64,000 nt of DNA, taken from Thiocystis violacea (lineage in GTDB: Bacteria; Pseudomonadota; Gammaproteobacteria; Chromatiales; Chromatiaceae). The stretch lies in assembly GCF_016583565.1 (NCBI RefSeq), contig NZ_NRRF01000013.1:23665-87664 (forward strand), given 5' to 3'. The notes under the pieces are model-generated. The model had not been told where the DNA came from. It worked only from the letters and a program-made list of their open reading frames with translations, and did not search any database. This document shows, piece after piece, positions 42,569 to 51,697 of this stretch. The translations under genes were made by a program, and so were the position numbers. The first letter of the stretch is position 1; the number at the start of each line of letters is the position of its first letter.

Positions 42569-43692
42569 TGCCAACGCTCGTTTCGAGCCGCCTAATTGGG
42601 TTGCTGCGCAAGGAGTCGCTGCAGATCCTGCGCGACCCTTCCAGCATCGCCATCGCCTTCGTGCTGCCCGTGCTCCTGCTGTTGCTCTTCGGCTATGGCG
42701 TGTCCCTGGACTCCAAGCACGTCAAGGTCGGGATCGTGGTCGAGCAGCCGGGCTCCGAGGCCCGCTCCTTCGTCGCGGCCTTCCAGCAATCGGTCTATTT
42801 CGAGCCGCACCTCTATCCGACGCTGCAGGCCGGACGCGCGGCGCTGCGGGCAAGCGAGGTCAAGGGCATTCTGGTGCTGCCGGCCGACTTCGCCCAGCGT
42901 CTCAAGGGCGACCGCGACGCGCCGATTCAGGTGATCGTCAATGGGGTCGATGCCAACTCGGCGCGGCTCCTGGAAGGCTATGTCCAGGGCGTCTGGACCA
43001 CCTGGCTGCAGCGTGAGCTGCAGGCCCGGCAGATCCAGGTCGCTCAGCCGGTCGAGCCGCAGACGCGCATCTGGTTCAACCCCGAGCTGGAGAGCCGTAA
43101 TTACCTGGTGCCCGGTCTCCTGGTGGTGAACATGACCCTGGTGGGGGCGCTGCTGACCGCGCTGGTCTTCGCGCGCGAGTGGGAGCGCGGGACCCTGGAG
43201 GCGCTCATGGTGACGCCGGTTACCATCGGCGAGATCCTCATCGGCAAGCTGCTGCCCTATTTCGTGCTCGGCATGGGCGGCATGGTGCTCTCCGTGCTCA
43301 TGGCGCTCTTCCTGTTCGGTGTGCCGATGCGCGGCTCGCTCTGGGTGCTGGGGATCTGCTCCACGCTGTTTCTGCTGACCGCGCTCGGCATGGGTCTGCT
43401 GATCTCCATCGTGACGCGCAACCAGTTCGTCGCCGGCATGGTCGCCATCCTCGCGACCTTCCTTCCGGCCTTTCTGCTCTCCGGCTTCCTGTTCGACATC
43501 GGCAGCATGCCGGTCGTCGTGCAGGTGGTGACGCACGTCGTCGCGGCGCGTTACTTCGTCACCATCCTGCAGAGCCTCTTCCTGGCCGGGGATGTCTGGA
43601 GTCTCATCCTGCCGAACGCGGCGGCCCTGGTCCTGATGGCGGGCTTCTTCCTCGGGCTCAGCCGCCGCTTGTTGCGCAAGCGGCTGGAGTGA
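42568..43692 (+). CDS. ybhS: ABC-2 type permease, YbhS-like
   Basis: A 374-aa permease: one N-terminal helix (SSIAIAFVLPVLLLLLFGYG), a periplasmic domain of about 150 residues (VKVGIVVEQPGSEARSFV to WFNPELESRNYLVPGL), then five helices with EWERGTLEALMVTPVTIGEI and AILATFLPAFLLSGFLFDIG typical of ABC-2 exporters. Its ATG overlaps the ybhF stop (TGATG). It pairs with the next permease as a heterodimer. Confidence 0.9.
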   Translation: MPTLVSSRLIGLLRKESLQILRDPSSIAIAFVLPVLLLLLFGYGVSLDSKHVKVGIVVEQPGSEARSFVAAFQQSVYFEPHLYPTLQAGRAALRASEVKGILVLPADFAQRLKGDRDAPIQVIVNGVDANSARLLEGYVQGVWTTWLQRELQARQIQVAQPVEPQTRIWFNPELESRNYLVPGLLVVNMTLVGALLTALVFAREWERGTLEALMVTPVTIGEILIGKLLPYFVLGMGGMVLSVLMALFLFGVPMRGSLWVLGICSTLFLLTALGMGLLISIVTRNQFVAGMVAILATFLPAFLLSGFLFDIGSMPVVVQVVTHVVAARYFVTILQSLFLAGDVWSLILPNAAALVLMAGFFLGLSRRLLRKRLE

Positions 43693-43699
43693 CGGTGTC

Positions 43700-44809
43700 A
43701 TGTTTGCACGGATCCTGGCACTCACCATCAAGGAGCTGCTCGCCCTGTTCAAGGACAAGCGCAGCCGTTTCATCGTCGTCATCCCGCCGCTCATTCAGCT
43801 CCTGATCTTCGGCTATGCGGCCTCCTTCGATCTGAACCACATCCCCTATGCCGTCTATGACCGGGACGGTGGCTACGCCGCTCGGGATTTGCTCGCGCGC
43901 TTCGAGGGGGCGCCGAGCTTCGACCTGGCACGCCGCATCCAGCGTCAAGACGAGATCGCCGAGGTCATCGACACCCGTGATTGCCTGCTGGTGATCCAGG
44001 TGCCGCCCCGCTTCACGGCGGATCTGGTCTCCGGCCAAACGGCCCCCGTGCAGATCCTCATCGACGGGCGGAACTCCAACAGCGCGCAGATCGCGCAGAA
44101 CTACGTCGCGCGCATCGTCACCGGCTTCAATCAGGACTGGGTTTTCGCGCGCGGGCTGCAGGGGATGCCGGTGAGCCTGGTGACGCGCGCCTGGTACAAC
44201 CCCAACCTGGAGAGCCGGTGGTTCTTCGTCTCCGGGCTGGTCGGTTTGCTGACCCTGGTCGTCACCATGATGGTCACGGCCCTGTCCGTCGCCCGTGAGC
44301 GGGAGCAGGGCACCTTCGATCAGCTCCTGGTGACGCCGCTGCGGCCGGTCGAGATCCTCATCGGCAAGTCGATGCCGGGGATCCTCATCGGCGTGTTCGA
44401 GGCGTCGCTGGTCGTGATCCTGGCCGTTTTCTGGTTCAAGGTTCCGTTGATGGGCGAGCTGGCGGTGCTCTACACGGGCATCCTGCTCTTCGTCTTCGCG
44501 GCCGTTGGGGTCGGGCTCATGATCTCCTCGCTGGCCGCGACGCTCCAGCAGGCGCTGCTCGGCGCCTTTCTCTTCCTGGTGCCGGCGGTCATCCTCTCCG
44601 GCTTCGCGACCCCGATCGACAACATGCCGCCAGCGGTTCAGATGCTGACCCTGGTCGATCCGCTGCGCTATTACCTGGTGATCCTGCGCAGCGTCTTTCT
44701 CGAAGGGGCCGGCTTCGGGTTGCTGGCGCAGCAGATGTGGCCGCTGGCGATCATCGCGGCGGTGACGCTGGCGGCGGCCGGCTGGCTGTTCCGTCATCGC
44801 ATGAGCTAG
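43700..44809 (+). CDS. ybhR: ABC-2 type permease, YbhR-like
   Basis: A 369-aa permease with the same topology as its upstream neighbour: FIVVIPPLIQLLIFGYAASF, periplasmic domain ending WYNPNLESRWFFVSGLVGLL, then REREQGTFDQLLVTPLRPVE and FLFLVPAVILSGFATPIDNM. It starts seven bases after ybhS. The YbhFSR family exports drugs and cations such as Na+ and Li+ in E. coli; the substrate here is unknown. No strong terminator follows. Confidence 0.9.
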   Translation: MFARILALTIKELLALFKDKRSRFIVVIPPLIQLLIFGYAASFDLNHIPYAVYDRDGGYAARDLLARFEGAPSFDLARRIQRQDEIAEVIDTRDCLLVIQVPPRFTADLVSGQTAPVQILIDGRNSNSAQIAQNYVARIVTGFNQDWVFARGLQGMPVSLVTRAWYNPNLESRWFFVSGLVGLLTLVVTMMVTALSVAREREQGTFDQLLVTPLRPVEILIGKSMPGILIGVFEASLVVILAVFWFKVPLMGELAVLYTGILLFVFAAVGVGLMISSLAATLQQALLGAFLFLVPAVILSGFATPIDNMPPAVQMLTLVDPLRYYLVILRSVFLEGAGFGLLAQQMWPLAIIAAVTLAAAGWLFRHRMS

Positions 44810-45015
44810 CGCGGATGTCTGTGATCTCCTCCTCGTAACGGTGACGCGCTCCGCCGAGCAGCGACGCGAGCGGCTATCCTGTGCGGAGCGCTGGAGAGAC
44901 CCCGGCGAAAGGCGAGTCAAACGCGCCTATCATCATGGGCAGGAAGAGAATTTCCAGGAAATTTCAGTAGACTTGCATTAGCCTAGACCATCAAACGATC
45001 AACGGGAGACCCGCG

Positions 45016-45819
45016 ATGCCCACTCAACCGCGCGCAAATCCGCACGGCCCTTTCCATGTCGATCAGTTGCATGAGGGCGACCGCTATGAGCTGAGCCAGG
45101 GGCACCCGATCTACTGTGCCCCCGCGGGTCGCGACCATTCCGGGCGCAACCTGTCTGGCGCTGGCGTGCTGGAGACCGACCCCGACGTGCAATGGGCGGG
45201 CGTCGATGCCGGGTTCACGCCAGCAGCTGGCACCCTGCGCGCGCCAGACATCGCCGTGGCCCCTCCCGGCGAGGAGCGCGGCTGGATCCCCGGCGTGCCG
45301 CCGCTCGCCGTCGAATATGCCGGAGCGGGGCAGGACGAGCAGGAGCTGGAAGACAAGATCGCCGAGCTGCTCGAGTATGGCACCCAACAGGTCTGGGTGG
45401 TGCGTCTGGTTGGTCCGCGGCGCGTCGAGGTGCGCTGCCCCGGACAGCCGATGCGGGTCCTGGGTCTGGGCGAGGAGCTCACCGCCCCCGGCATCCTGCG
45501 TAATCCGGTGCCGGTCGAGGCGCTCTACGATCGCGACGCCAGTCATCGCGCGATGCTGCGCAATCTGCTGCAGCGCACGGGCTACGAGAGCATCGAGGCG
45601 ATTCGCGCGGAAGGTCGGAGCGAAGGCATCGAACAGGGTGTTGAGAAGGGCATCGCCGAATCGATCCTCGCCCTGTTGGCGGACCGCGGTCTGAGTCTGG
45701 ATGAGACTGGCCGCGCGCGCATCCTCGCCTGCCGGGATCGCGTCCAACTCCAACGCTGGCTTCTCGCCGCGACGCGCGTGCAAGATCAGGCTGAGTTCTT
45801 CGACGCAGAAACGCCTTAA
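45016..45819 (+). CDS. Uma2 family endonuclease-like protein (divergent DUF820)
   Basis: A 267-aa protein. Catalytic positions of the PD-(D/E)XK fold appear as APDIAVAPP, PLAVEYAGAG and EDKIAELLEYGTQQVWVV. The C-terminal third is helical (EGRSEGIEQGVEKGIAESIL), as in DUF820 proteins with the Gln/Gly/Glu-rich tail. GGGAG precedes the ATG. It is longer than the 199-aa family member at 19.6 kb and shares little sequence with it, so the two are not a recent duplication. Confidence 0.78.
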   Translation: MPTQPRANPHGPFHVDQLHEGDRYELSQGHPIYCAPAGRDHSGRNLSGAGVLETDPDVQWAGVDAGFTPAAGTLRAPDIAVAPPGEERGWIPGVPPLAVEYAGAGQDEQELEDKIAELLEYGTQQVWVVRLVGPRRVEVRCPGQPMRVLGLGEELTAPGILRNPVPVEALYDRDASHRAMLRNLLQRTGYESIEAIRAEGRSEGIEQGVEKGIAESILALLADRGLSLDETGRARILACRDRVQLQRWLLAATRVQDQAEFFDAETP

Positions 45820-45954
45820 GGACGCGCGAGGACGTTGGAGCAGCGACAAGGGATCGGGCACTCCCCAGAGCTGCAACCCTGTTCGACGAGCTGTGGAATG
45901 ATTTGATCGACGTCAGCTCGACCCTCCTTCCGCGGGTTGTTCATGCCCGCGCTT

Positions 45955-46070
45955 TTGGCGACGGTATCGACTGTGGCGACGACTGCGCTGGCGGCGGTGT
46001 CTGCGCCATCCGCATGACCGAAGACCTGGCCGTCGAGGCACGCTTCACGACCAACGACAGTCACACCTGT
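45955..46070 (+). pseudogene. Remnant of a Cys-pair secreted repeat protein
   Basis: One frame reads DGIDCGDDC, then AGGGVCAIRMTEDLAVEARF. This looks like the two ends of the bacterial surface repeat G-I-D-C-G-x-x-C ... G-x-C-x-V-x-M-x-x-x-x-x-V-x-A-x-F with its middle deleted. No start, signal peptide or rest of a gene is present. The remainder of the roughly 460-base gap before cobD shows nothing recognisable. Confidence 0.35.
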
Positions 46071-46280
46071 CAGCCCGACACGGCCGCCGTTAACGGGCCG
46101 CTGCTCCAGGGGGCACGGCTGATTCGCTTCGAGCGCGGTCGGTCCTCCCGCTCGCCCTGCCGCGACGCCGGCCGGATGGGTGGAGGTGGCCCGCCTCAAG
46201 CCCTTTCGGGCCGCAGGCGGTTGCGGCATGCCCGTCGGCGTGACACATTAGCCGGCTTTTATCCTGAAGAGGCAGAACCC

Positions 46281-47363
46281 CTGGACCTGCTTGCACCTCC
46301 CGAGCACGGCGGCCGGCTGCGTCAGGCCGCCGAGCGCTTCGGCATTCCGCTGACGGACTGGCTGGACCTCTCCACCGGGATCAATCCGCGGGCCTGGCCG
46401 GTGCCCGCCTTGCCCGCGTCCCTCTGGAGTCGACTCCCCGAGACGGACGATGGGCTGGAGCGCGCAGCCAGTGACTACTATGGCGCGTCCGAGCCTTTGC
46501 CCCTGGCTGGGTCTCAGGCGGCGATCCAACTCATCCCGAAACTTCGCCCGCCGGGTCGGGTCGGCGTGCCCGAGGTCGGTTACGCCGAGCACGCCCATGC
46601 CTGGCGCTGCGCTGGTCACGAGGTGGTGCCGCTGCCCGACGGCGACGCGGCACCCTGGCTCGATGTCGGGCCGGAGCGCCTGGACTGCGTGGTCGTCATC
46701 AATCCCAACAACCCGACTGGACGACGATGGTCGCCGGAGACCCTGCTCGACTGGCACGCGCGTCTCGCGGCGCGCGGCGGCTGGCTGGTGGTGGACGAGG
46801 CCTTCATGGATGCGACGCCTGAGTCGAGTGTGATGCCCCATGCCGGTCGTCCCGGACTGATTCTCTTGCGGTCGTTCGGTAAGTTCTTCGGTTTGGCGGG
46901 CGCCCGCGTCGGCTTCCTCTTCGCCGAGGCCCAGATCCGGCGGCGGGTGGCGCACGGACTCGGCCCCTGGACGCTCACCGGCCCCTCCCGCTGGGTCGCT
47001 GCCCGGGCCTTGGAGGATACGGCCTGGTACGCGCAGACGGCTGCTCGGCTGGCGCGCGACTCTGAGCGGCTGGCCGCGCTGTTGCGCGATCAGGGGCTGA
47101 CGCCGAGCGGGGGCACGTCGCTCTTTCAATGGGTCGAGACGATTCACGCGGAGCGCATTTATGTGGGACTTGCGGCGCGGGGTATCCTGATACGCCTGTT
47201 CGCGCACCCCAAGAGTCTCAGGTTCGGGTTGCCGGGCGAGGACGGCGAGTGGCAGCGGTTGGCCAAGGCGTTGGCGTCTCTGTCGGAGCAAGGTGAGTCG
47301 ACGCAGGTTCAGGCATCCGCCGCGTGGTCCGCGCACGCGGATTCCCCAGCCCCGCGCCCCTGA
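46281..47363 (+). CDS. cobD: L-threonine-O-3-phosphate decarboxylase (CobD/CobC)
   Basis: A 360-aa PLP enzyme of fold type I that makes aminopropanol phosphate for the cobalamin nucleotide loop. LDLSTGINPRAWPVP, VVVINPNNPTGRRWSPETLL, LVVDEAFMD and LILLRSFGKFFGLAGARVGFLF, with the PLP Lys in SFGK, are diagnostic. The start is uncertain: no ATG or GTG fits. CTG with AAGAGG eight bases upstream gives the expected N-terminus; a TTG 60 bases earlier is the alternative. The frame further upstream is not homologous. It works with CbiB, encoded at 17 kb. Confidence 0.88.
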   Translation: MDLLAPPEHGGRLRQAAERFGIPLTDWLDLSTGINPRAWPVPALPASLWSRLPETDDGLERAASDYYGASEPLPLAGSQAAIQLIPKLRPPGRVGVPEVGYAEHAHAWRCAGHEVVPLPDGDAAPWLDVGPERLDCVVVINPNNPTGRRWSPETLLDWHARLAARGGWLVVDEAFMDATPESSVMPHAGRPGLILLRSFGKFFGLAGARVGFLFAEAQIRRRVAHGLGPWTLTGPSRWVAARALEDTAWYAQTAARLARDSERLAALLRDQGLTPSGGTSLFQWVETIHAERIYVGLAARGILIRLFAHPKSLRFGLPGEDGEWQRLAKALASLSEQGESTQVQASAAWSAHADSPAPRP

Positions 47364-47366
47364 TCC

Positions 47367-48221
47367 ATGCCTCCGGAATGGCTCAAGATCCCGGCGGCGG
47401 ACCCTTCGCTCGCGTCGAGGCACCAGGCTGAGTCTCGCGATGGACCCGCCTTGAGCGTCGTTTGTTCGCGCTTCGGTTTGACTTCCGAGCGGCGAGCGAC
47501 CGTGCCGCCGACGCTTCCCCGGTCGAACGGCTCAAGCCGATCGAGGTTGGTGGCCTTCGTGTCGGACCCCGTGTTTGCGGCGCAGCTGCGCGCGAGCTTG
47601 GTGCCCGGCCCGCTCGCGGGCCAGGTCGAGGTGATGGATGCCGGATGGCTGGCGCGGAAGGGGCTGGATGCCGTCCACGGCCTCCCAGTCTCCGTCTCCC
47701 ATGATCGGTGGGGCGAGGAGGTCGTCATGGACCGGCATCGTTTGGATGTGTGCCTGAGCATCGGTCGACACGCGGCGGAGCGCGCCAAGCTGGCCGGGCG
47801 TTCCCGGATCCTCTGCATGGGACTGGAGGCGGATTGGCCAAGCGCGGAGATGCCGCCGGTCGAGGACGGCGTTGTCTCAAGACCCGGACTGGAGCCCAAG
47901 GGGACGGTGCGGTGGTCAGCAGTCGATCGGCGAGATGTCTACGAGTCTCTGCGCGAGCAAGGCACCTTCAGTGCGAGCGCGCTCGTCGGCGCCATGATCG
48001 CAAGCGCGCAGATGGGGTTGTGGGTCGAGGCTGTGGGTCCGCTGGCGCGGGTCGCCGCGGCACTTGCCGCGCGCCTGAACCCGGAGGTGCGCGCCTGGAT
48101 CGGCGGATTGGCTGCCGAGCCGATCGCCATGGAGGGAATGAGGGTAGTTTGCGCAAGCGGGGCGCGGGCGGCGTCCGGCTACAGCTCGGCGAGCGACTCT
48201 TCGGTCTGCGCTGTCTCGTAG
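47367..48221 (+). CDS. Possible divergent CobT-like protein
   Basis: A 284-aa protein starting three bases after cobD. I do not recognise it firmly. The C-terminal part (FSASALVGAMIASAQMGLWV, then VAAALAARLNPEVRAWIGGL, AAEPIAMEGMRV) resembles the last third of CobT, nicotinate-nucleotide:dimethylbenzimidazole phosphoribosyltransferase, where F-E-I-A-A-L-x-G-A-M and a terminal A-E-P occur. The N-terminal half has no CobT motifs that I can see, and the middle has VCLSIGRHAAERAKLAGRSR. Position after cobD favours a cobalamin role. Its 3' end overlaps a convergent gene by 43 bases. Confidence 0.5.
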   Translation: MPPEWLKIPAADPSLASRHQAESRDGPALSVVCSRFGLTSERRATVPPTLPRSNGSSRSRLVAFVSDPVFAAQLRASLVPGPLAGQVEVMDAGWLARKGLDAVHGLPVSVSHDRWGEEVVMDRHRLDVCLSIGRHAAERAKLAGRSRILCMGLEADWPSAEMPPVEDGVVSRPGLEPKGTVRWSAVDRRDVYESLREQGTFSASALVGAMIASAQMGLWVEAVGPLARVAAALAARLNPEVRAWIGGLAAEPIAMEGMRVVCASGARAASGYSSASDSSVCAVS

Positions 48222-48487
48222 GGGGGCTCTGGTTGGTCTTCCTGCTGTTCGCGCTTGAGCCGGTGGCGCAGCAGATTGAACTCCCAGATACGCTCGGCAA
48301 GCGTGCGTCTCAGCTCCGCGCGCTCCAACTCGGTGCTCAGTAGCTTTCTGCCGAGCCAGTCGAGACGAATCCCGACGACATCGAGCTTCGTCCTGGTGTG
48401 GGCGATGGATTGCTCAAGGCGCTGGAGTCTGTGCTCGTTCAGGCTGGCGACCTGGCATTTGGGGGCACAAGGGCCAGATTCAGGCAT
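48179..48487 (-). CDS. Small coiled-coil protein, unknown
   Basis: A 102-aa protein with AAGGAG well placed before its ATG. Nearly all of it is predicted coiled coil (EHRLQRLEQSIAHTRTKLDV, ERAELRRTLAERIWEFNLLR), ending in an acidic tail (EESLAEL). Two Cys lie near the N-terminus (CAPKC). It converges on and overlaps the CobT-like gene. No family recognised. Confidence 0.6.
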   Translation of the reverse strand: MPESGPCAPKCQVASLNEHRLQRLEQSIAHTRTKLDVVGIRLDWLGRKLLSTELERAELRRTLAERIWEFNLLRHRLKREQQEDQPEPPYETAQTEESLAEL

Positions 48488-48673
48488 CTCAACTCCTTCC
48501 GATTTGAGGCGGTATACCCAGACGCCATCCTAGCCCTTCCGTGCCCATCGGGCATCCGGGAAAACACCTATGCGTGTATGAAAGGGTGGTGACGGCAATG
48601 CACATCGCGGCCCGGCGGTCGTCAGCTCCGCTGGTGGAAGTCGCCGCGATGGCTTCGATCGGGTGGCTCGGTG

Positions 48674-50656
48674 TCAGCCTGTCGAGCCCGTGCCGGTATC
48701 GAAGACGACGTTCAGCATCACCAGGGCGACGACCAGGAAGAGGACGGTCATGATTCCGCCGGCCTTCATGTAGTCGGGTACCCGGTAGCCGCCTGGACCC
48801 ATGATGAGCGCGTTCACCTGGTGGGTGGGGATGAGGAAGGAGTTGGAGGTGGCGATGGCGACCGTGAGCGCGAAGACGGCCGGGTTGGCGCCGGCACCGA
48901 TAGCCATGTTGACCGCCAGCGGGACCAAGAGCACCGTTGCGCCCACGTTGGACATGACCAGTGTGAAGAAGGTGGCGAGCCCCGCGAGGGCGGCTTGGAT
49001 GACCCAGACGGGCACGTCGCCGAGTGCTTCCAGGGTCTGCTCCGCGATCCAGGCGGCCGTGCCGCTCTGTTCGACAGCGAGGCCGAGCGGGATGAGCGAG
49101 GCCAGAAGGAAAACGGTCTTCCAACTGACCGCCTCATAGGCCTCTTCGATGGACAGGACGCCCGTGAGCACCATCCCGACGGCGCCGGTCAGCAGCGCCA
49201 CGGAGAGCCTGAGATCCGTGAAGAGCACCAGGCTCAGGGTCATCACGAAGAGGAAGAGGGCGGCCGGGACCTTGTGTGGCCGCAATTCCTCGTGCGGATA
49301 TTCGGTGGTGACGACGACGAAGTTGCGGTCTTTTGCGATTCGACTCAGATCCGCCCAAGTGGTGTGGACGACCAAGGCATCGCCGGGTTCGAAGGGGGTG
49401 TTGCGCACGCCGCCGGTCTTGTAGGTGATCTGGGTTCCGCCGCGCCGGATGGCCAGGAGTGAGAGGCCGTAGGTCTTGCGCAGCCAGAGATCGCGCGCGG
49501 TTTTTCCGATGAGCGCCGATCCCGGCGGAATGACGATCTCGGCGATACCCGCCTTGGTATTGGCCATGGCCTCGGCGAAGAGGTCCAGGTCGGGCTTCTG
49601 CTCGACCGTGCAGGTGTTGGTGAAGTCGCGGAAGGCGTCGGCGTTGCCGAGCAGCCCCATGTGGGTGCCTGGGGTGATGCCCAGGGTGCGGTCCACGCCG
49701 TCGGCGCCGAAGCGCAGGCCATCGCCTTTCTCGACCCCGATGATGCGAACCTTCCAGGTGCGCTCCAACTCGTCGACGCTCATGCCGATGAGGTTGCTCT
49801 CCGAGGGGATGCGGAACTCCCGCAGCTCGAACTCGTTGAGTCCGTAGGTCTCCGCGAAATAAGCGCCCGTGTCGCCGCCCTCGAGCGTGTCGCTACCGCG
49901 CACCGGGAGCACGAAGCGGCCGGCGAGCACGAAGTAGAGGATGCCGGTGGCGAGCAGGGCGACGCCGATGGGCGTGACGTCGAACAGATCGAAGGTCGCC
50001 ATGGGCGCGAAGCCCTCGGGCAGCGCCTGGTTGGAGGTCAGGATGAGGTCGTTGAGCAGGATGAGCGGGCTGGATCCGACCATGGTGATGGTACCGCCCA
50101 GGATGGCGCAGAAGCCCATGGGCATCAGCAGGCGCGACATGGGCAGTCCGGTCCTGGCCGAGATGCGGCTGACGACCGGCAGAAAGAGGGCGGCGGCGCC
50201 GACGTTCTGCATGAAGCTCGAGATGACGCCGACGGTCCCCGAGATCAGCGGGATGATGCGCGCCTCGGTCGAGCCGCCGATGCGCATGATGAAGGCGGCG
50301 ACCTTGGACATGATGCCGGTCTTGTCCAGCCCGGCGCCGACGATCATGACGGCGATGATGGAGATGACTGCGTTGCTGGAGAAGCCGTCGAAGAGCTGCT
50401 CGACCGGGACCAGGCCGTGCTCCAGGCCGATCCAGGGCGCCGCTAGACTGGTCAGGCCGAGCAGGACCATCACGGTAATGGCCGCGACGTCGACGCTGAC
50501 CACCTCGAAGGCGAAGAGAAAGATGGTGAGCAGCAGGAAGGCGCTGACCCAGGCGACCTCTGTGTTTGGCACCACCCCGGCGAGGTAGATGGCGATGACG
50601 GCGAAGAATGCGGCGGCGATGTCCCGTTGGGACAGGGCGCGGAGTGCGGCGAGCAT
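48674..50656 (-). CDS. SLC13/DASS-family permease with two RCK-type (TrkA_C) domains
   Basis: A 660-aa transporter. Hydrophobic N-terminal half (about 1-245, with FSSNAVISIIAVMIVGAGLD and SFMQNVGAAALFLPVVSRIS), two soluble TrkA_C domains (about 275-450, such as EFRIPSESNLIGMSVDELER and EIVIPPGSALIGKTARDLWL), then a second membrane half with FTLVMSNVGATVLLVPLAVN. This SAC1/SLT-like layout occurs in Na+-coupled sulfate or dicarboxylate transporters; sulfate would fit a sulfur bacterium but is not shown. GAGAGGGG precedes the ATG. A heptamer array lies just upstream. Confidence 0.88.
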   Translation of the reverse strand: MLAALRALSQRDIAAAFFAVIAIYLAGVVPNTEVAWVSAFLLLTIFLFAFEVVSVDVAAITVMVLLGLTSLAAPWIGLEHGLVPVEQLFDGFSSNAVISIIAVMIVGAGLDKTGIMSKVAAFIMRIGGSTEARIIPLISGTVGVISSFMQNVGAAALFLPVVSRISARTGLPMSRLLMPMGFCAILGGTITMVGSSPLILLNDLILTSNQALPEGFAPMATFDLFDVTPIGVALLATGILYFVLAGRFVLPVRGSDTLEGGDTGAYFAETYGLNEFELREFRIPSESNLIGMSVDELERTWKVRIIGVEKGDGLRFGADGVDRTLGITPGTHMGLLGNADAFRDFTNTCTVEQKPDLDLFAEAMANTKAGIAEIVIPPGSALIGKTARDLWLRKTYGLSLLAIRRGGTQITYKTGGVRNTPFEPGDALVVHTTWADLSRIAKDRNFVVVTTEYPHEELRPHKVPAALFLFVMTLSLVLFTDLRLSVALLTGAVGMVLTGVLSIEEAYEAVSWKTVFLLASLIPLGLAVEQSGTAAWIAEQTLEALGDVPVWVIQAALAGLATFFTLVMSNVGATVLLVPLAVNMAIGAGANPAVFALTVAIATSNSFLIPTHQVNALIMGPGGYRVPDYMKAGGIMTVLFLVVALVMLNVVFDTGTGSTG

Positions 50657-50690
50657 GCGGATTCCCCTCTCTTTGTTTGTTTCCAGTCGT

Positions 50691-50750
50691 TCAGTTGTCA
50701 GTTGTCAGTTGTCAGTTGTCAGTTGTCAGTTGTCAGTTGTCAGTTGTCAG
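50691..50750 (-). repeat. Heptanucleotide tandem array (TCAGTTG)8.6 upstream of the SLC13 gene
   Basis: Eight perfect TCAGTTG units plus TCAG on the plus strand; read in the direction of the gene it is (CAACTGA)n, the same motif and orientation as the (CAACTGC)n array before ybhF. It ends 34 bases before the start codon. Confidence 0.92.
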
Positions 50751-50926
50751 GACCAGGACAGCTTTGAGGCATCCGAGTGCGCATGATACGTAACGAAATC
50801 CTGGTCTTCGCGCCTTTCGCGCAGGCGGCGGGGATCAGGTGGCTGCTTTGGCGGCGAGCGCCGGATGCGCCCTTCTGCTAGTCTCGTGTCAGGACTCAAT
50901 TTTTTATCCCGACGGGGTCTCTGACC

Positions 50927-51697
50927 ATGAAAGGTTTCGGTCCATGGTTGTTGCTCGCAGTGCTGCTGTCCTGGTGCGGTGTTTCACTTGCGATTGAGGA
51001 TCTCCAGTCCTCGCCTCAGGTCGAGGTGTCGGCGGAACTCGAGCGTCTCATGTCCGAGCTGGGTTTCGAGGTCAAGGGCTTCGAGCAAACCGATGGCGCC
51101 ATCGGTCATGCCGCGGGCGATGAGCCCGTCGGCCGTCTGCATCTGCTCCTGGAGAACTTCGACCACGTCATCATTCAGGCGCCCGCCGGTGGGATCGAGC
51201 GCGTCATCATCCTCGGCGAGAAGTCGGATTATGTGCCACCACCCGTTGTGGTGGCGGGGACGCCGGACCAGGCGGAGGAGGGCGTTCCAGGCGGCGCGAG
51301 CGGCCAGGAGATCGTCCTGACCACGCAACGCAAGGGGCCTTCCCACCTCGTGACACTGGGGCTGGAAGGCCCGAACAAGCAGCGCGTCGAGGAGGCGATG
51401 CTCATCGACACCGGCGCGGACCGCATCGTTCTGCCCATCTCGCTGCTCTCGTCGCTCGGCATGGGCCTGGACTCCCTGCGCGAGCAGCAGGTGCAGACGG
51501 CCAATGGCTCCGTCGATGCCCGCATCGGCAGCCTCGCTGCCATCTGGGTGGGTGAGATGCGTATCGAAAACGTCGAGGTCGCCTTCATCGACGACCAGAA
51601 GCTGGGTGGGACCTCACTCCTCGGTATGAGCCTGCTCGGTCGCTTCCGCATGACCATCGACGATGAGAAGAGCCAGTTGACCCTGGCGACCAAGTGA
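50927..51697 (+). CDS. Retropepsin-like (clan AA) aspartic protease, exported
   Basis: A 256-aa protein with a Sec signal peptide (LLLAVLLSWCGVSLAIED). The C-terminal domain has the catalytic D-T-G-A in AMLIDTGADRIVLPISLL and the closing motif TSLLGMSLLGRFRMTIDD, as in the bacterial periplasmic clan AA family; such enzymes act as dimers. The N-terminal half (RLMSELGFEVKGFEQTDGAI) has no known fold. Its leader is weakly Shine-Dalgarno-like. Single gene on the plus strand among minus-strand neighbours. Confidence 0.8.
   Translation: MKGFGPWLLLAVLLSWCGVSLAIEDLQSSPQVEVSAELERLMSELGFEVKGFEQTDGAIGHAAGDEPVGRLHLLLENFDHVIIQAPAGGIERVIILGEKSDYVPPPVVVAGTPDQAEEGVPGGASGQEIVLTTQRKGPSHLVTLGLEGPNKQRVEEAMLIDTGADRIVLPISLLSSLGMGLDSLREQQVQTANGSVDARIGSLAAIWVGEMRIENVEVAFIDDQKLGGTSLLGMSLLGRFRMTIDDEKSQLTLATK

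Noticed and set aside
46080..46260. Possible cobalamin riboswitch upstream of cobD
   Set aside because: I looked for the B12-box core (GCCACTG and the G-rich conserved segment) on both strands and did not find it.
45903..46280. N-terminal extension of the cobD frame
   Set aside because: The upstream part is unrelated to decarboxylases and looks like remnant DNA; the family N-terminus begins near L-D-L-L-A.
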